DNA from: Actinomyces sp. ICM47
Lineage (GTDB): Bacteria > Actinomycetota > Actinomycetes > Actinomycetales > Actinomycetaceae
NCBI RefSeq assembly: GCF_000278725.1
Contig: NZ_ALCA01000034.1
Location: 1 to 40,111, forward strand
Direction of reading: 5' to 3'
Length of the DNA: 40,111 nucleotides
Part shown: one piece after another, positions 26,272 through 34,368 of the stretch
Layout: each line of letters opens with the position of its first letter
How positions within the stretch are numbered: position 1 is the first letter of the stretch
Notes under the pieces: model-generated
Databases searched by the model: none
Seen by the model: the letters and a program-made list of their open reading frames with translations, nothing else
What the model was told of the DNA's origin: nothing
Made by a program: the position numbers and the translations under genes

Positions 26272-27444
26272 ATGGCCTTCGAGGAGGAGTTCTTTTCTGA
26301 GACGGGGTTTTGTCGGCTCGAGATCGATCCTGAGGACTGGGAAGACCATGGGTGCGCCGATGGCCCGCGCGTCGGTCGTCGGCTCGTCCTCGATGGGGTT
26401 AACGCCGTTCGCGTGACGTTTCGGTGCGATGCTCCTGAGAATGCTCAGTGCTTCGTTATCGTCAATACCGTGACGGATCGCAACCGTGATCACCTTGACG
26501 CTTTTCGTCTGGAAAGCGTGCCCGGATCTCGCGTGCACGTGCTCGCGTGTGCGTTGCCTGCGGATGCGATCCTCAGCTATCAGTTCGCGATTGTGGACGC
26601 TGGTGGCATCGATCCGCGCACGAGCATGGATCGGGGTGATTGGCTGCGATTAAGTCAGGCTGCTCGCCCTGATTGCTCTAACGTCCGCAGTCTCATCAAC
26701 GGGCGAGGAAACGTTGCCTCACTGTTTGTGGGACCCGATGCGAGCGTCGTGTGGCCATCGGAGAGCCTCCGCTCTCTGCAGATGCGTGCTGCCCGTGAGG
26801 AAGACATCGGTGTTCGCATCAGTACACGTCGTGAGCGTGAGCGACCCCGTTCCATCGTGGTCCACGACGGCGAGTGCCCCGCACGCAGAACCCTCATTCT
26901 CTTCGACGGGGAGATGTGGCGAGCCAATGGCGTTGGCTGGCTGACCTGGCGCTACCCTGGTCTTCGCGTCGTGACGATCGATGCTGGTGATCTGCGCGCT
27001 CGCCAGGAGGAGTTAACCGAGGCGGGCCGTGTTGAGGAGCTCGTGAGAGACATTTGTGCCGAGGTTGGGGCTGGTCCTGTTGCTCTGGCCGGTCAGTCCT
27101 TCGGTGGGCTTGCAGTGCTCGAGGCTGCCTGTCTGGGTTCGTTGCCCGTTGAGTGTTTCCTCGCACAGTCCCCCTCTCTATGGTGGGGTGGAGAGGAACG
27201 AGGCCGGGGCGAGGGGACGCTGATAAAAGAACTAATGAGGGGACAGAGGTGTCTTGGTCAAGGCTTGACAGTGTTGTGTCAGGTGGGTGAGCGCGAGCGG
27301 GCGATGCTACCTGTAACTCGGCATTGTACTGCTCTGTTAGAGGGGGCGGGATCGTTTGTCAGTTTCGAGTCCTATCCCGGTGGCCATGACGTTGCATGGT
27401 GGCGCGAAGGGCTCGTGCGAATGCTCGACAGATGGTGTGCGTGA
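26272..27444 (+). CDS. fes: Enterochelin esterase-like hydrolase (Fes/IroD family)
   Basis: A 390-residue protein with the Fes layout: an N-terminal beta domain (about 1-150, VTFRCDAPENAQCF, LSYQFAIVDAGG, DPRTSMDRGDWLRLSQAA in parts) and a C-terminal alpha/beta hydrolase. The nucleophile is Ser276 in LAGQSFGGLAVLEA and the catalytic His is probably His372 in PGGHDVAWW; AQSPSLWWGG also matches Fes. Such enzymes cut imported Fe-enterobactin or related tri-catecholates to free iron. No signal peptide, so it acts in the cytoplasm. It follows yciO by 3 nt and precedes the siderophore importer, but lies upstream of the iron box. The 3' end is less GC-rich than the core genes. The exact substrate is inferred. 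Confidence 0.82.
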   Translation: MAFEEEFFSETGFCRLEIDPEDWEDHGCADGPRVGRRLVLDGVNAVRVTFRCDAPENAQCFVIVNTVTDRNRDHLDAFRLESVPGSRVHVLACALPADAILSYQFAIVDAGGIDPRTSMDRGDWLRLSQAARPDCSNVRSLINGRGNVASLFVGPDASVVWPSESLRSLQMRAAREEDIGVRISTRRERERPRSIVVHDGECPARRTLILFDGEMWRANGVGWLTWRYPGLRVVTIDAGDLRARQEELTEAGRVEELVRDICAEVGAGPVALAGQSFGGLAVLEAACLGSLPVECFLAQSPSLWWGGEERGRGEGTLIKELMRGQRCLGQGLTVLCQVGERERAMLPVTRHCTALLEGAGSFVSFESYPGGHDVAWWREGLVRMLDRWCA

Positions 27445-27486
27445 GCCTATCCACCATTGCATGCGAAGAGAGCGCCCTTTGCACCG

Positions 27487-27505
27487 CTAGGTTAGGCTTG
27501 CCTAT
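27487..27505 (+). promoter_or_regulatory. DtxR/IdeR-type iron box
   Basis: CTAGGTTAGGCTTGCCTAT matches the 19-bp DtxR/IdeR consensus TTAGGTTAGGCTAACCTAA at 15 positions, including an 11-base uninterrupted run. It overlaps the likely -35 region (TTGCCT at 27498 or TAGGTT at 27488), with -10 candidates at 27511 (TATCGT) and 27519 (TCTAAT). Fe-loaded repressor bound here would shut off the importer operon. Confidence 0.8.
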
Positions 27506-27539
27506 GCATCTATCGTGATCTAATCGAATTGAGGAACAC

Positions 27540-28568
27540 GTGCATATCTCGACACGAGTTCGCGCTTTCGCGGCTCTCGCTCTTGCATCCCTGACCCTGG
27601 GAGCCTGCTCCTCCACGCAGCCCGCCCCGGCCTCGTCCTCTGGAGCGAACGGGACCAGCGAGACCCGCGTCGTTACCGATGCCTCCGGCCAGGAGGTCAC
27701 TCTGCCCTCGCATCCGACCCGCGTCGTGACGCTTTCCGAACCGACCACCGACAACGCGCTCGCCCTGGGAGTGACGCCCATTGGTGTCGTATCGGGCCGC
27801 GGCCAGCAGACGGTCCCCAACTACCTCCTTGATCGCGCTGGAGACATCCCGATTCTGGGTTCCATCGGCACCCCCAACCTGGAGGCCATTGGTGCCGCCC
27901 ACCCGGACCTGATTCTCGTTGACGGCACGTCCGTGAAGAACAACGACACCGAGACTCTGACGGCCCTCGGCCAGATAGCTCCCGTCTTCTTCACCACGCA
28001 GTCGGGCGGCGACTGGCGCGAGACTTTCGCCCTCACCGCGGATGCGCTCGGCGTGCCCGAACAGGCTGACGTCAAACTCGCGGAGTTCGACCAGCATGTC
28101 GCAGATGTGAGCGCCCGCCTGAAGGATGCTGGCTACCTCGACCAGACATACTCGGTTGTGCGCTGGCAGGGCGATAGTGCAGGCCTGATTCTCAAGGAGC
28201 TGCCCGCCGGACAAGCCCTGACCGCTCTAGGCATGAAGCGCCCCGCCAATCAGGACCGTGATGGAGAGGGACACTCCGAGCCCGTCTCCCTCGAAAACAT
28301 CGACCAAATCGACGCGGACTGGATCTTCTTCGGCACGCTCGGCAAGTCCTCGGTGAACAACCCGTCGGCAGGCGGAGCCACCGGTGTCGAGGCGTCTGCC
28401 GCCGCACTCGAGGAGGCGAAGAATACTGTTGGTTTCGATTCTCTCGGAGCTGTCCAGGCAAACCACGTCATTCCCGTCGATGGATCCCTGTGGACCTCGA
28501 CCGGCGGATACCTGCTGATGGACGGTATCGTCTCGTCCATCGAAGCTCAGTTTGTCCCGGCGTCCTGA
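27540..28568 (+). CDS. Siderophore ABC transporter, substrate-binding lipoprotein
   Basis: A 342-residue FepB/FecB-like periplasmic-type binding protein. The signal peptide ends in the lipobox LGAC with Cys23 as the lipidated residue, so the protein is anchored outside the membrane. A Ser/Gly-rich linker leads to TRVVTDASGQEVTLPSHPTRVV and then PNLEAIGAAHPDLILVDG, both typical of iron-siderophore binders. The GTG start has GAGGAA 6 nt upstream. It is the first gene of a four-gene importer directly downstream of the DtxR-type box. The ligand is probably a catecholate if the neighbouring esterase works on the same cargo. Confidence 0.92.
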   Translation: MHISTRVRAFAALALASLTLGACSSTQPAPASSSGANGTSETRVVTDASGQEVTLPSHPTRVVTLSEPTTDNALALGVTPIGVVSGRGQQTVPNYLLDRAGDIPILGSIGTPNLEAIGAAHPDLILVDGTSVKNNDTETLTALGQIAPVFFTTQSGGDWRETFALTADALGVPEQADVKLAEFDQHVADVSARLKDAGYLDQTYSVVRWQGDSAGLILKELPAGQALTALGMKRPANQDRDGEGHSEPVSLENIDQIDADWIFFGTLGKSSVNNPSAGGATGVEASAAALEEAKNTVGFDSLGAVQANHVIPVDGSLWTSTGGYLLMDGIVSSIEAQFVPAS

Positions 28569-28602
28569 GCGTGGGACACGCGGTCAGGTGCGCACTGTGC
28601 GA

Positions 28603-29601
28603 ATGAGCGCCCACCGACTTACCAGCGTCGCTATTGCCTGTGCAGTGGCGGCGCTGGTGCTTGGTGTCGTCGTGATGGCCTCGCTCGCCCTGGGATCCCG
28701 GCAGATCGCCCCGAATATTGTCTGGGAGTCCCTTGTCCACGGCGGAACCTCCCAGGACGCGCGGGTGGTGCTATCCCTTCGTGTACCCCGGACCATCGCG
28801 GCGCTCATCATCGGGGGCGCGCTCGGGTTGGCCGGATCAATCATGCAAGCGATGACGCGCAATCCGCTCGCTGATCCTGGCATCCTCGGCGTCAACGCAG
28901 GGGCTGCCTTCGCGGTCGTGTCGGCGACCGCAGTCATGGGCGTGTCGACGCGCGCCGTTACGCTCAGCGCTGCGTTGATAGGAGCCGGAGTAGCCTCCGC
29001 CCTCGTCTTTGCACTGTCTGGCCGGGGCGCGCGCGCCTCGCGTGCACGCCTGGCACTGGCGGGTATCGCCGTGTCAGCCGCACTGGCATCGCTGACGTCG
29101 GCCATCCTGACGGCCAACCAGTTTGCTTTCAACGAGTTCCGCTATTGGGCGTCCGGCTCCTTCGAGGGGATCGGAGTTGATTCGCTCGTCTTGGCGAGCG
29201 TTGTCATCGGCGGCGGGATGGTGCTCGGCGCGCTTCTGACGTCCGCTCTTGGCATTCTGACGCTCGGAGACGAGGTCGCCGTCGGTCTCGGCGTTCGGGT
29301 GCGGCTTGTTCGAGGACTCGCAACCCTGGCAGTCACAGCCCTCGCGGGAGGAGCGACCGCACTCGGGGGTCCCCTCACGTTTGTTGGTCTCGCCGTGCCG
29401 CTCCTCGTCCGGCGCGTGGTTGGCGCGCGTCATGGCTTGATCGCTCTCTGGTCCATCATCGTGGGGGCTGCGTGGGTGTGCGTCGCAGATGTTGCCTCGC
29501 GCCTCGTGCTGGCTCCTCAGGAGGTGCCTGTCGGTGTCATCGTCGCGCTCATTGGGGCACCTTTCTTTATCGCAACTGCGCGTGGACGGGGGATGTCGTG
29601 A
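28603..29601 (+). CDS. Siderophore ABC transporter permease (FecCD family), first
   Basis: A 332-residue integral membrane protein with the FecCD signatures LRVPRTIAALIIGGALGLAG, MQAMTRNPLADPGILGVNAGAA and, near the C-terminus, LGGPLTFVGLAVPLLVRRVVG and PQEVPVGVIVALIGAPFF. About nine to ten membrane helices are expected. The first ATG (28603) was used; an in-frame GTG at 28597 has a better spaced AGG ribosome site and is equally possible. It follows the lipoprotein gene by about 30 nt and overlaps the second permease (GTGA). Confidence 0.92.
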   Translation: MSAHRLTSVAIACAVAALVLGVVVMASLALGSRQIAPNIVWESLVHGGTSQDARVVLSLRVPRTIAALIIGGALGLAGSIMQAMTRNPLADPGILGVNAGAAFAVVSATAVMGVSTRAVTLSAALIGAGVASALVFALSGRGARASRARLALAGIAVSAALASLTSAILTANQFAFNEFRYWASGSFEGIGVDSLVLASVVIGGGMVLGALLTSALGILTLGDEVAVGLGVRVRLVRGLATLAVTALAGGATALGGPLTFVGLAVPLLVRRVVGARHGLIALWSIIVGAAWVCVADVASRLVLAPQEVPVGVIVALIGAPFFIATARGRGMS

Positions 29602-30638
29602 ACAGCGGGCGTTACGTGGTACTAGCATTGCCGTGGGTCTCGCTACGCATTCATCGGCGTAGTGCCACGGTCGTCGTTGCTGGACTACTCCTTGCCGTGT
29701 GCCTGTCCGTTTACTCGCTGACGTTGGGGGATTATGGTCTCAGTGCCGCAGAGTCTTTCCGTCGACTGATGGGCGACAGCGGGCCTCGAGACGATTTCTT
29801 GGGCGTGTACTTCGTGCAGTCTGTTCGTTTTCCGCGTGTGTGTGCGGCGCTGGGAGTCGGATGTGCGCTCGGCCTGTCGGGTGCCATCTTCCAGACGATC
29901 TCTGGCAACCCGCTGGGTAGTCCCGACATCGTCGGCTTGTCGACTGGCTCGGCGACGGGCGCTCTTCTTGCGATCATTGTGTGTGGGTCCAGTCCTGCGA
30001 CGACGGGCGTCGGAGCGCTCGTGGGCGGTCTCGTGTCGGGGGCGCTCATTCTTGCCTGCGCGGGTGGCGTCCGCGTGACAGGAATTCGGGTCGTCTTGGT
30101 CGGCATCGGTTTCTCCGCCGCTCTCCGCGCTATCAATTCACTGCTGATCGTCAAGGCTCCCCTGGAAGCGGCGCAGCGCGCGCAGTTATGGAGTGCAGGA
30201 TCGTTCTCCGGTGTGACGATGGTGCGCATTGTTCCGTTCATTCTCGTTCTTGCGGTGACCGTGCTGGTTCTTGCGTGGCTCGCACGTCCGCTCGCTGTGC
30301 TTGCGATGGGGGATGATGTGGCGATGGCCTTGGGGGTGCGGGTACGCGAGGTGCGGATCGCGGTGATCGCTGCGGCGATGGTGTTGGTTTCCATGGCAAC
30401 CGCTGTTGCAGGCCCGGTGGCCTTTGTGGCTTTGGCGGCACCCCACGTTGCTCGTCGCGTGTGTGGTCATGGGGGAGTGGGGCTTGCATCGTCTGCCGTC
30501 GTGGGAGCGCTTCTTGTGCTCGCCTCCGACGTGGTTGCGCAACGGCTCCTGGCGCCCCATGAAATGCCGGTGGGCGTCGTGACTGGCGTCGTGGGTGGCA
30601 TCTATCTGCTCGTGTTACTCGTTCGTGAGGTGAGGTAA
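29598..30638 (+). CDS. Siderophore ABC transporter permease (FecCD family), second
   Basis: A 346-residue permease paralogous to its neighbour. Signatures: VRFPRVCAALGVGCALGLSG, FQTISGNPLGSPDIVGLSTGSATG, VAGPVAFVALAAPHVARRVCG and PHEMPVGVVTGVVGGIYLL. It starts with GTG at 29598 overlapping the previous stop by 4 nt. An in-frame extension upstream is only the first permease gene read in another frame. Together the two permeases form the heterodimeric channel. Confidence 0.92.
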   Translation: MNSGRYVVLALPWVSLRIHRRSATVVVAGLLLAVCLSVYSLTLGDYGLSAAESFRRLMGDSGPRDDFLGVYFVQSVRFPRVCAALGVGCALGLSGAIFQTISGNPLGSPDIVGLSTGSATGALLAIIVCGSSPATTGVGALVGGLVSGALILACAGGVRVTGIRVVLVGIGFSAALRAINSLLIVKAPLEAAQRAQLWSAGSFSGVTMVRIVPFILVLAVTVLVLAWLARPLAVLAMGDDVAMALGVRVREVRIAVIAAAMVLVSMATAVAGPVAFVALAAPHVARRVCGHGGVGLASSAVVGALLVLASDVVAQRLLAPHEMPVGVVTGVVGGIYLLVLLVREVR

Positions 30639-30642
30639 CGTC

Positions 30643-31437
30643 ATGACTGATCGGCACAGTGAAGGTGGGCTTCGTGCCCATTCGATCACCGTTGGCTACG
30701 GGAAGGACTCTCCGATTCTGGAGGGGCTTTCACTGGATGTTCTGCAGGGCGAACTGACGGTCATCGTCGGCCCGAATGCATGTGGCAAGTCGACGCTGTT
30801 GCGGGCACTCGCCCGCGTGCTCAGCGTGCGCTGCGGCGTCGTTGAGTTGGATGGGCAGGTCCTGAATGAGCTGAATCAGAAGGCCCTTGCGCGCCGCCTT
30901 GGTCTCCTCGCGCAATCCTCTGTTGCACCGGGCGACATGTTGGTGGAGGACCTGGTTGCGCGCGGCCGCTATCCGCATCAATCTCTCGCACATCAGTGGA
31001 GCACGGAGGATGACGAGGCCGTGGCGCGTGCAATGCGTGACGCCGGAGTAAGCGCATTTTGCTCCAGACGTGTCGGCGAACTCTCTGGTGGGCAGCGTCA
31101 GAGGGTCTGGATCGCGATGGCTCTGGCGCAGTCGACGGATATCCTGCTCTTGGATGAGCCGACGACCTATTTGGATCTGAATCATCAACTGGAGGTTCTG
31201 CGTTTAGCGGACCGCCTACGTGAGGGGGGTCGGACAGTTGTCGCGGTATTGCACGATCTTCACCTTGCTTTCCGCTACGCGACGCATCTCGTGTGTATGA
31301 AAGATGGGCGGATCGTTGCTCAGGGAGTGCCGCGAGACATTGTGACGCCCTCTCTGATCTCCGACGTATTCGAGGTTGAATGCGTTGTCATCGAGGATCC
31401 TGAGTCGGGGGCACCGCTGGTCATTCCACGTCGTTAG
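30643..31437 (+). CDS. Siderophore ABC transporter ATPase (FepC/FecE family)
   Basis: A 264-residue ATP-binding subunit. Walker A is VGPNACGKSTLLRAL (Ala replaces the usual Gly after Asn, but the GKST core is intact), the Q-loop is LLAQSSVAPGDMLVEDLV, the signature is ELSGGQRQRVWIAMALAQ, Walker B is ILLLDEPTTYLDL, and the switch His is in AVLHDLHLA. It lies 4 nt after the second permease and closes the operon. No strong terminator follows; a small hairpin and a T tract lie in the AT-rich gap downstream. Confidence 0.95.
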   Translation: MTDRHSEGGLRAHSITVGYGKDSPILEGLSLDVLQGELTVIVGPNACGKSTLLRALARVLSVRCGVVELDGQVLNELNQKALARRLGLLAQSSVAPGDMLVEDLVARGRYPHQSLAHQWSTEDDEAVARAMRDAGVSAFCSRRVGELSGGQRQRVWIAMALAQSTDILLLDEPTTYLDLNHQLEVLRLADRLREGGRTVVAVLHDLHLAFRYATHLVCMKDGRIVAQGVPRDIVTPSLISDVFEVECVVIEDPESGAPLVIPRR

Positions 31438-31672
31438 CGGGGGGTAGAAACGAGATTCATAGTCTCAAATGTTGACCAGAAGGTCACTTTAGATGACAGT
31501 TATTCGATAATTTAGCTCACAATTTTTTTCAATTAAATATAATTTTCCTTGTAAAACCTGGTTTTGGTGCACCGGTCCGTGAATTTGCTTGTTGTTCGCA
31601 ATTGCGTGTTGGGGACGAACTAATAGGATGGAGCGTATGGCTCGTAGTTACTCGGACACTGACATGTTGGTC
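31438..31672. other. AT-rich intergenic stretch without a recognised gene
   Basis: About 235 nt clearly richer in A/T than its surroundings, including seven consecutive Ts near 31525 and AATTAAATATAATT after it. A small hairpin (TGACC, AGAA loop, GGTCA, 31473-31486) may be a weak terminator for the importer operon. A 14-codon ATG frame (31637-31681) has no supporting evidence. No tRNA, repeat or attachment site was seen. Confidence 0.5.
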
Positions 31673-31701
31673 TGTTCATAATTGAGCGAACTTACTAAAA
31701 T
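31673..31701 (+). promoter_or_regulatory. Promoter of the first surface-protein gene
   Basis: TGTTCA (31673-31678) and TAAAAT (31696-31701) are spaced by 17 nt, the best -35/-10 pair in the window. It predicts a start near 31708 and a leader of about 22 nt carrying GGAAGG, which supports translation from ATG 31730 rather than the upstream TTG. Confidence 0.6.
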
Positions 31702-31729
31702 TATCCATGAGGGAAGGAAGGTGGCACGC

Positions 31730-32806
31730 ATGGCGCCACGGTCGTTCACGCGAAGCGAGGGGCTGCGTCTGTCCCTGCTTGCGTTGGCCGCGTCGGCGTC
31801 CATTGTTGGTGGCGTGTTTGTCACTGCACCTCCTGCTTTTGGTGACGATGCCCTCCCGGATGCTTCAGCCGCCTGTCTCGTTGCGCAGGGTCCGGAGTCG
31901 ATGGCTTCTCTTTCCTCGATTGTGCATGCGGGCGAATCGGTTCATGTTGAGGGTTCTGGCTGGGGTCCAGGTACTGAGCAGATACGCGGATTCGTTATCA
32001 TCACCCTCGATGATGGTGAGACGAAGCGCCCCGATGGAATGGAATTGCCCAGCTGGGTTCCCGATGCTGTTCGTCGTGATCGTACTGCCTGGGCCGTCGC
32101 CGACGTGGCGTCCGATGGAACCTTCTCAACGGATATTCCCCTCCCGTCGTCCTGGGAAGTTGGGTCAGCCCATGTGGTTTACATTGGCGATGCTGTCACC
32201 GGAACGTATGTCGAAGCTAAGGTGCGTGTCGTTGACACTGCCGTTGATGTTCGGACATGCTCCATGAACGCTGATAGTCCTGACCCCTCCGATCCTGGCT
32301 ACGCCGTCGTGGTGCCAGATATGCCGGGGGAGGAGACTCCCTCTGCTCCCGCAGACAGTGATCCCGGTGAATCTGCCTCGACGGTGGCACGGCCCGCCAT
32401 TCCTGCTGACGAACCAAAAGTACTTACCTCTGAGGTAAGAGGTGACCAGGCTTCCGACGCTCAGGTCTCGACTTCGTCATCGACGGATGCCTCTGCGCCC
32501 CCTGCCTCAGCAAGTACTGGGTCGTCACGTCCCGGGAGTGCTTTGTCGCGGGGATATGTGAATGGCGGCTCGTCCCAGCTGGGATCTCCCACCCCCGATC
32601 CGTCCTCGTCTACTGAACAACAGAGCGTGTCTGCTTCTGAGATTGGACCTAGGTCTCGCTCGGAGCAACAGGCTACGGAGCAAGCTGCCCGCGAGCAAGA
32701 GGGCCGCCTCAACGGATGGATCCTTGCAGGTGGTGGGGCGCTTGCGTTGCTCGGTGCCATCGCGACGGTCAGCATTGTGCGCAAGTCGCATGGATCATTC
32801 CACTAG
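31730..32806 (+). CDS. Exported, membrane-anchored surface protein 1
   Basis: A 358-residue protein. A signal peptide (about 1-38, core LSLLALAASASIVGGVFV) probably ends after PPAFG. The folded region (about 40-190) looks Ig-like: VHAGESVHVEGSGWGPGTEQ, DGTFSTDIPLPSSW and GSAHVVYIGDAVTG recall domains in actinobacterial surface and heme-uptake (HtaA-type) proteins; two Cys flank it. A Ser/Pro/Thr-rich stalk follows, then LNGWILAGGGALALLG as a C-terminal membrane helix and a short basic tail; there is no LPXTG motif. ATG 31730 is supported by AGGAAGG and the promoter. It sits between an iron importer and a similar second protein. Function unknown. Confidence 0.75.
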   Translation: MAPRSFTRSEGLRLSLLALAASASIVGGVFVTAPPAFGDDALPDASAACLVAQGPESMASLSSIVHAGESVHVEGSGWGPGTEQIRGFVIITLDDGETKRPDGMELPSWVPDAVRRDRTAWAVADVASDGTFSTDIPLPSSWEVGSAHVVYIGDAVTGTYVEAKVRVVDTAVDVRTCSMNADSPDPSDPGYAVVVPDMPGEETPSAPADSDPGESASTVARPAIPADEPKVLTSEVRGDQASDAQVSTSSSTDASAPPASASTGSSRPGSALSRGYVNGGSSQLGSPTPDPSSSTEQQSVSASEIGPRSRSEQQATEQAAREQEGRLNGWILAGGGALALLGAIATVSIVRKSHGSFH

Positions 32807-32948
32807 ATCGAGCGAGCAGCGCACGATGCCAATGTGATCACCACTGACCGCATGGTGCGTGTTCGTGCTTCACATGAAGCCGATGTAGCTGTTACTCTGG
32901 TTATCAGGCAATATCTTCTGAGTATTTAAGTCCCAAAGGAGAACCGTT

Positions 32949-34358
32949 ATGCAGCACGGACGGGTTACTTCCGCCCTCGCAGCGCGGGTGCTCGCTGGCC
33001 GCAGTCGGGTAATGAGCGTGCTCATGGCCCTATGCCTCTTCGCCGCAGGTGCGCTCGCCATTCCCGGTTTCGCTGCGCGTGCCGATAACAACGATGGTCC
33101 CCTCCCTATCCCGAACACCACGTTCGTTATCAACCTCGAGAATGCCTCCGAGTTTGAAGCGGAATACGGTAAGACAGGCTACTGGGGCGTCATCTTGGAT
33201 AACGGTGGCGTAACGCCGACCGCGCCTCTTACCTTCGAGCGCTCCGGTGAAACAGTCACGGTGACCGCTGATGGCCTGTGGAAGGTAAATGCGCTCGACA
33301 ACTACAGAATGGTCGTTCCGGTTCCTAATGGCGCCAACAACGGTGAACATGTGACCTGGGAACCCGGTAGTTCCCACTGGGTCACCGTCGTGATCTACCA
33401 GGACGACAAGACCCTGGCGAAGACATTCAACTACTCGGTGAAGGTCTTCGAGCCGTCCAGCCCGTCGGCGACGGCCGAGCCAACGCCGGAGCCGACTGCA
33501 GACCCCACGGTTGAACCCGCGCCGGAGCCGTCCGTGAGTCCCGCGCCGGAGTCGCCCGTGAGTCCCGCGCCGGAGCCGTCCGTGAGTCCCGCGCCGGAGT
33601 CGCCCGTGAGTCCCGCGCCGGAGTCGCCCGTGAGTCCCGCGCCGGAGTCGCCCGTGAGTCCCGCGCCGGAGTCGCCCGTGAGTCCCGCCCCGGGACCGTC
33701 CGTGAGTCCCGCGCCCGCGCCTCAGCCTGATGATCCGCAGTTGCCGGTTGTCCAGCCGACCGCAACTTCTTCCGCGTCGCCTTCGGCAACGCCTTCCGCT
33801 TCGGCCTCTCCTGCGGCGAACGCGACGCAGCCGTCCGATACCCCGGTGTCCCCCGTATCGGATGTGTCTGAGCTGACTGATGCAAATAAGGGTGGCGTGA
33901 GCGCGGCTTTCACTGGTGGACAGCTGACGATCAATGTTCCCTCCGACAAGGCTGGCGCTGGCGAGTGGGTGAGCGCCAACATCATGCAGACGGGTGAGGC
34001 ACGCTGGCTTCAGGTTGAAGACGGTAACAAGGTCACGATGGACGTGGCCGGCCTGCCCATGGGCGAATACAAGGTCGTCGTGGCGAACCGCTCGCACCAG
34101 CTGGTCGGCTGGGCCGACTTTAAGGTCGCGTCGACCGTTGGGGCTGCCGGCGCGGGCGCGTCGGTGGATGCATCCGGTTCTGTGAAGTTGCATGCGGAGG
34201 TCCTGTCCTCCTCGAATGCCGCCGATGAGTCCGAGGGCTTGAACGGTTACCTGCTCGGTGCCGGTGCGTGCATGCTGATCCTTGGGGGCCTCGTCGTCCT
34301 CCAGGTCCTGTCCGGTCCGAAGATCGGATCTTCCTCGCAGGGAGTCACCCTGACGTAG
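32949..34358 (+). CDS. Exported, membrane-anchored repeat-bearing surface protein 2
   Basis: A 469-residue protein. An unusually long basic N-terminus precedes a signal sequence (about 22-42, [20 protein letters not shown]), with cleavage probable near AARA. A beta-rich domain (about 45-170) is followed by a Pro/Glu/Ser stalk of eight-residue repeats (SPAPESPV), a second domain beginning [20 protein letters not shown] and ending in [11 protein letters not shown], a pattern seen in actinobacterial surface proteins, and a C-terminal helix [20 protein letters not shown] with a short tail. No LPXTG is visible. AAAGGAG lies 7 nt before the ATG. The 142 nt between it and protein 1 hold no gene. Its anchor resembles that of protein 1. 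Function unknown. Confidence 0.78.
   Translation: MQHGRVTSALAARVLAGRSRVMSVLMALCLFAAGALAIPGFAARADNNDGPLPIPNTTFVINLENASEFEAEYGKTGYWGVILDNGGVTPTAPLTFERSGETVTVTADGLWKVNALDNYRMVVPVPNGANNGEHVTWEPGSSHWVTVVIYQDDKTLAKTFNYSVKVFEPSSPSATAEPTPEPTADPTVEPAPEPSVSPAPESPVSPAPEPSVSPAPESPVSPAPESPVSPAPESPVSPAPESPVSPAPGPSVSPAPAPQPDDPQLPVVQPTATSSASPSATPSASASPAANATQPSDTPVSPVSDVSELTDANKGGVSAAFTGGQLTINVPSDKAGAGEWVSANIMQTGEARWLQVEDGNKVTMDVAGLPMGEYKVVVANRSHQLVGWADFKVASTVGAAGAGASVDASGSVKLHAEVLSSSNAADESEGLNGYLLGAGACMLILGGLVVLQVLSGPKIGSSSQGVTLT
33513..33720 (+). repeat. 24-bp in-frame tandem repeat (SPAPESPV units)
   Basis: Units begin at 33537, 33561, 33585, 33609, 33633, 33657 and 33681, each 24 bp and nearly identical, with a degenerate copy at 33513 and a partial one at 33705. 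Gain or loss of a unit keeps the frame, so stalk length could vary between strains. Confidence 0.92.
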
Positions 34359-34361
34359 GCT
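34356..34361 (+). promoter_or_regulatory. -10 element for a leaderless rarA transcript
   Basis: TAGGCT ends 7 nt before the rarA ATG and overlaps the stop of the preceding gene. No Shine-Dalgarno sequence is present between them. Confidence 0.45.
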
Positions 34362-34368
34362 AGGTTTC

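Noticed and set aside
31637..31681. 14-codon ATG frame in the AT-rich gap
   Set aside because: Too short, with no conserved feature or clear promoter; likely chance.
31682..31729. Upstream TTG start for surface protein 1
   Set aside because: It lies inside the predicted promoter, before the -10 at 31696, and has no ribosome site; ATG 31730 has both signals in order.
33537..33704. Possible CRISPR array from regular 24-bp periodicity
   Set aside because: There are no unique spacers; it is a contiguous in-frame protein repeat.
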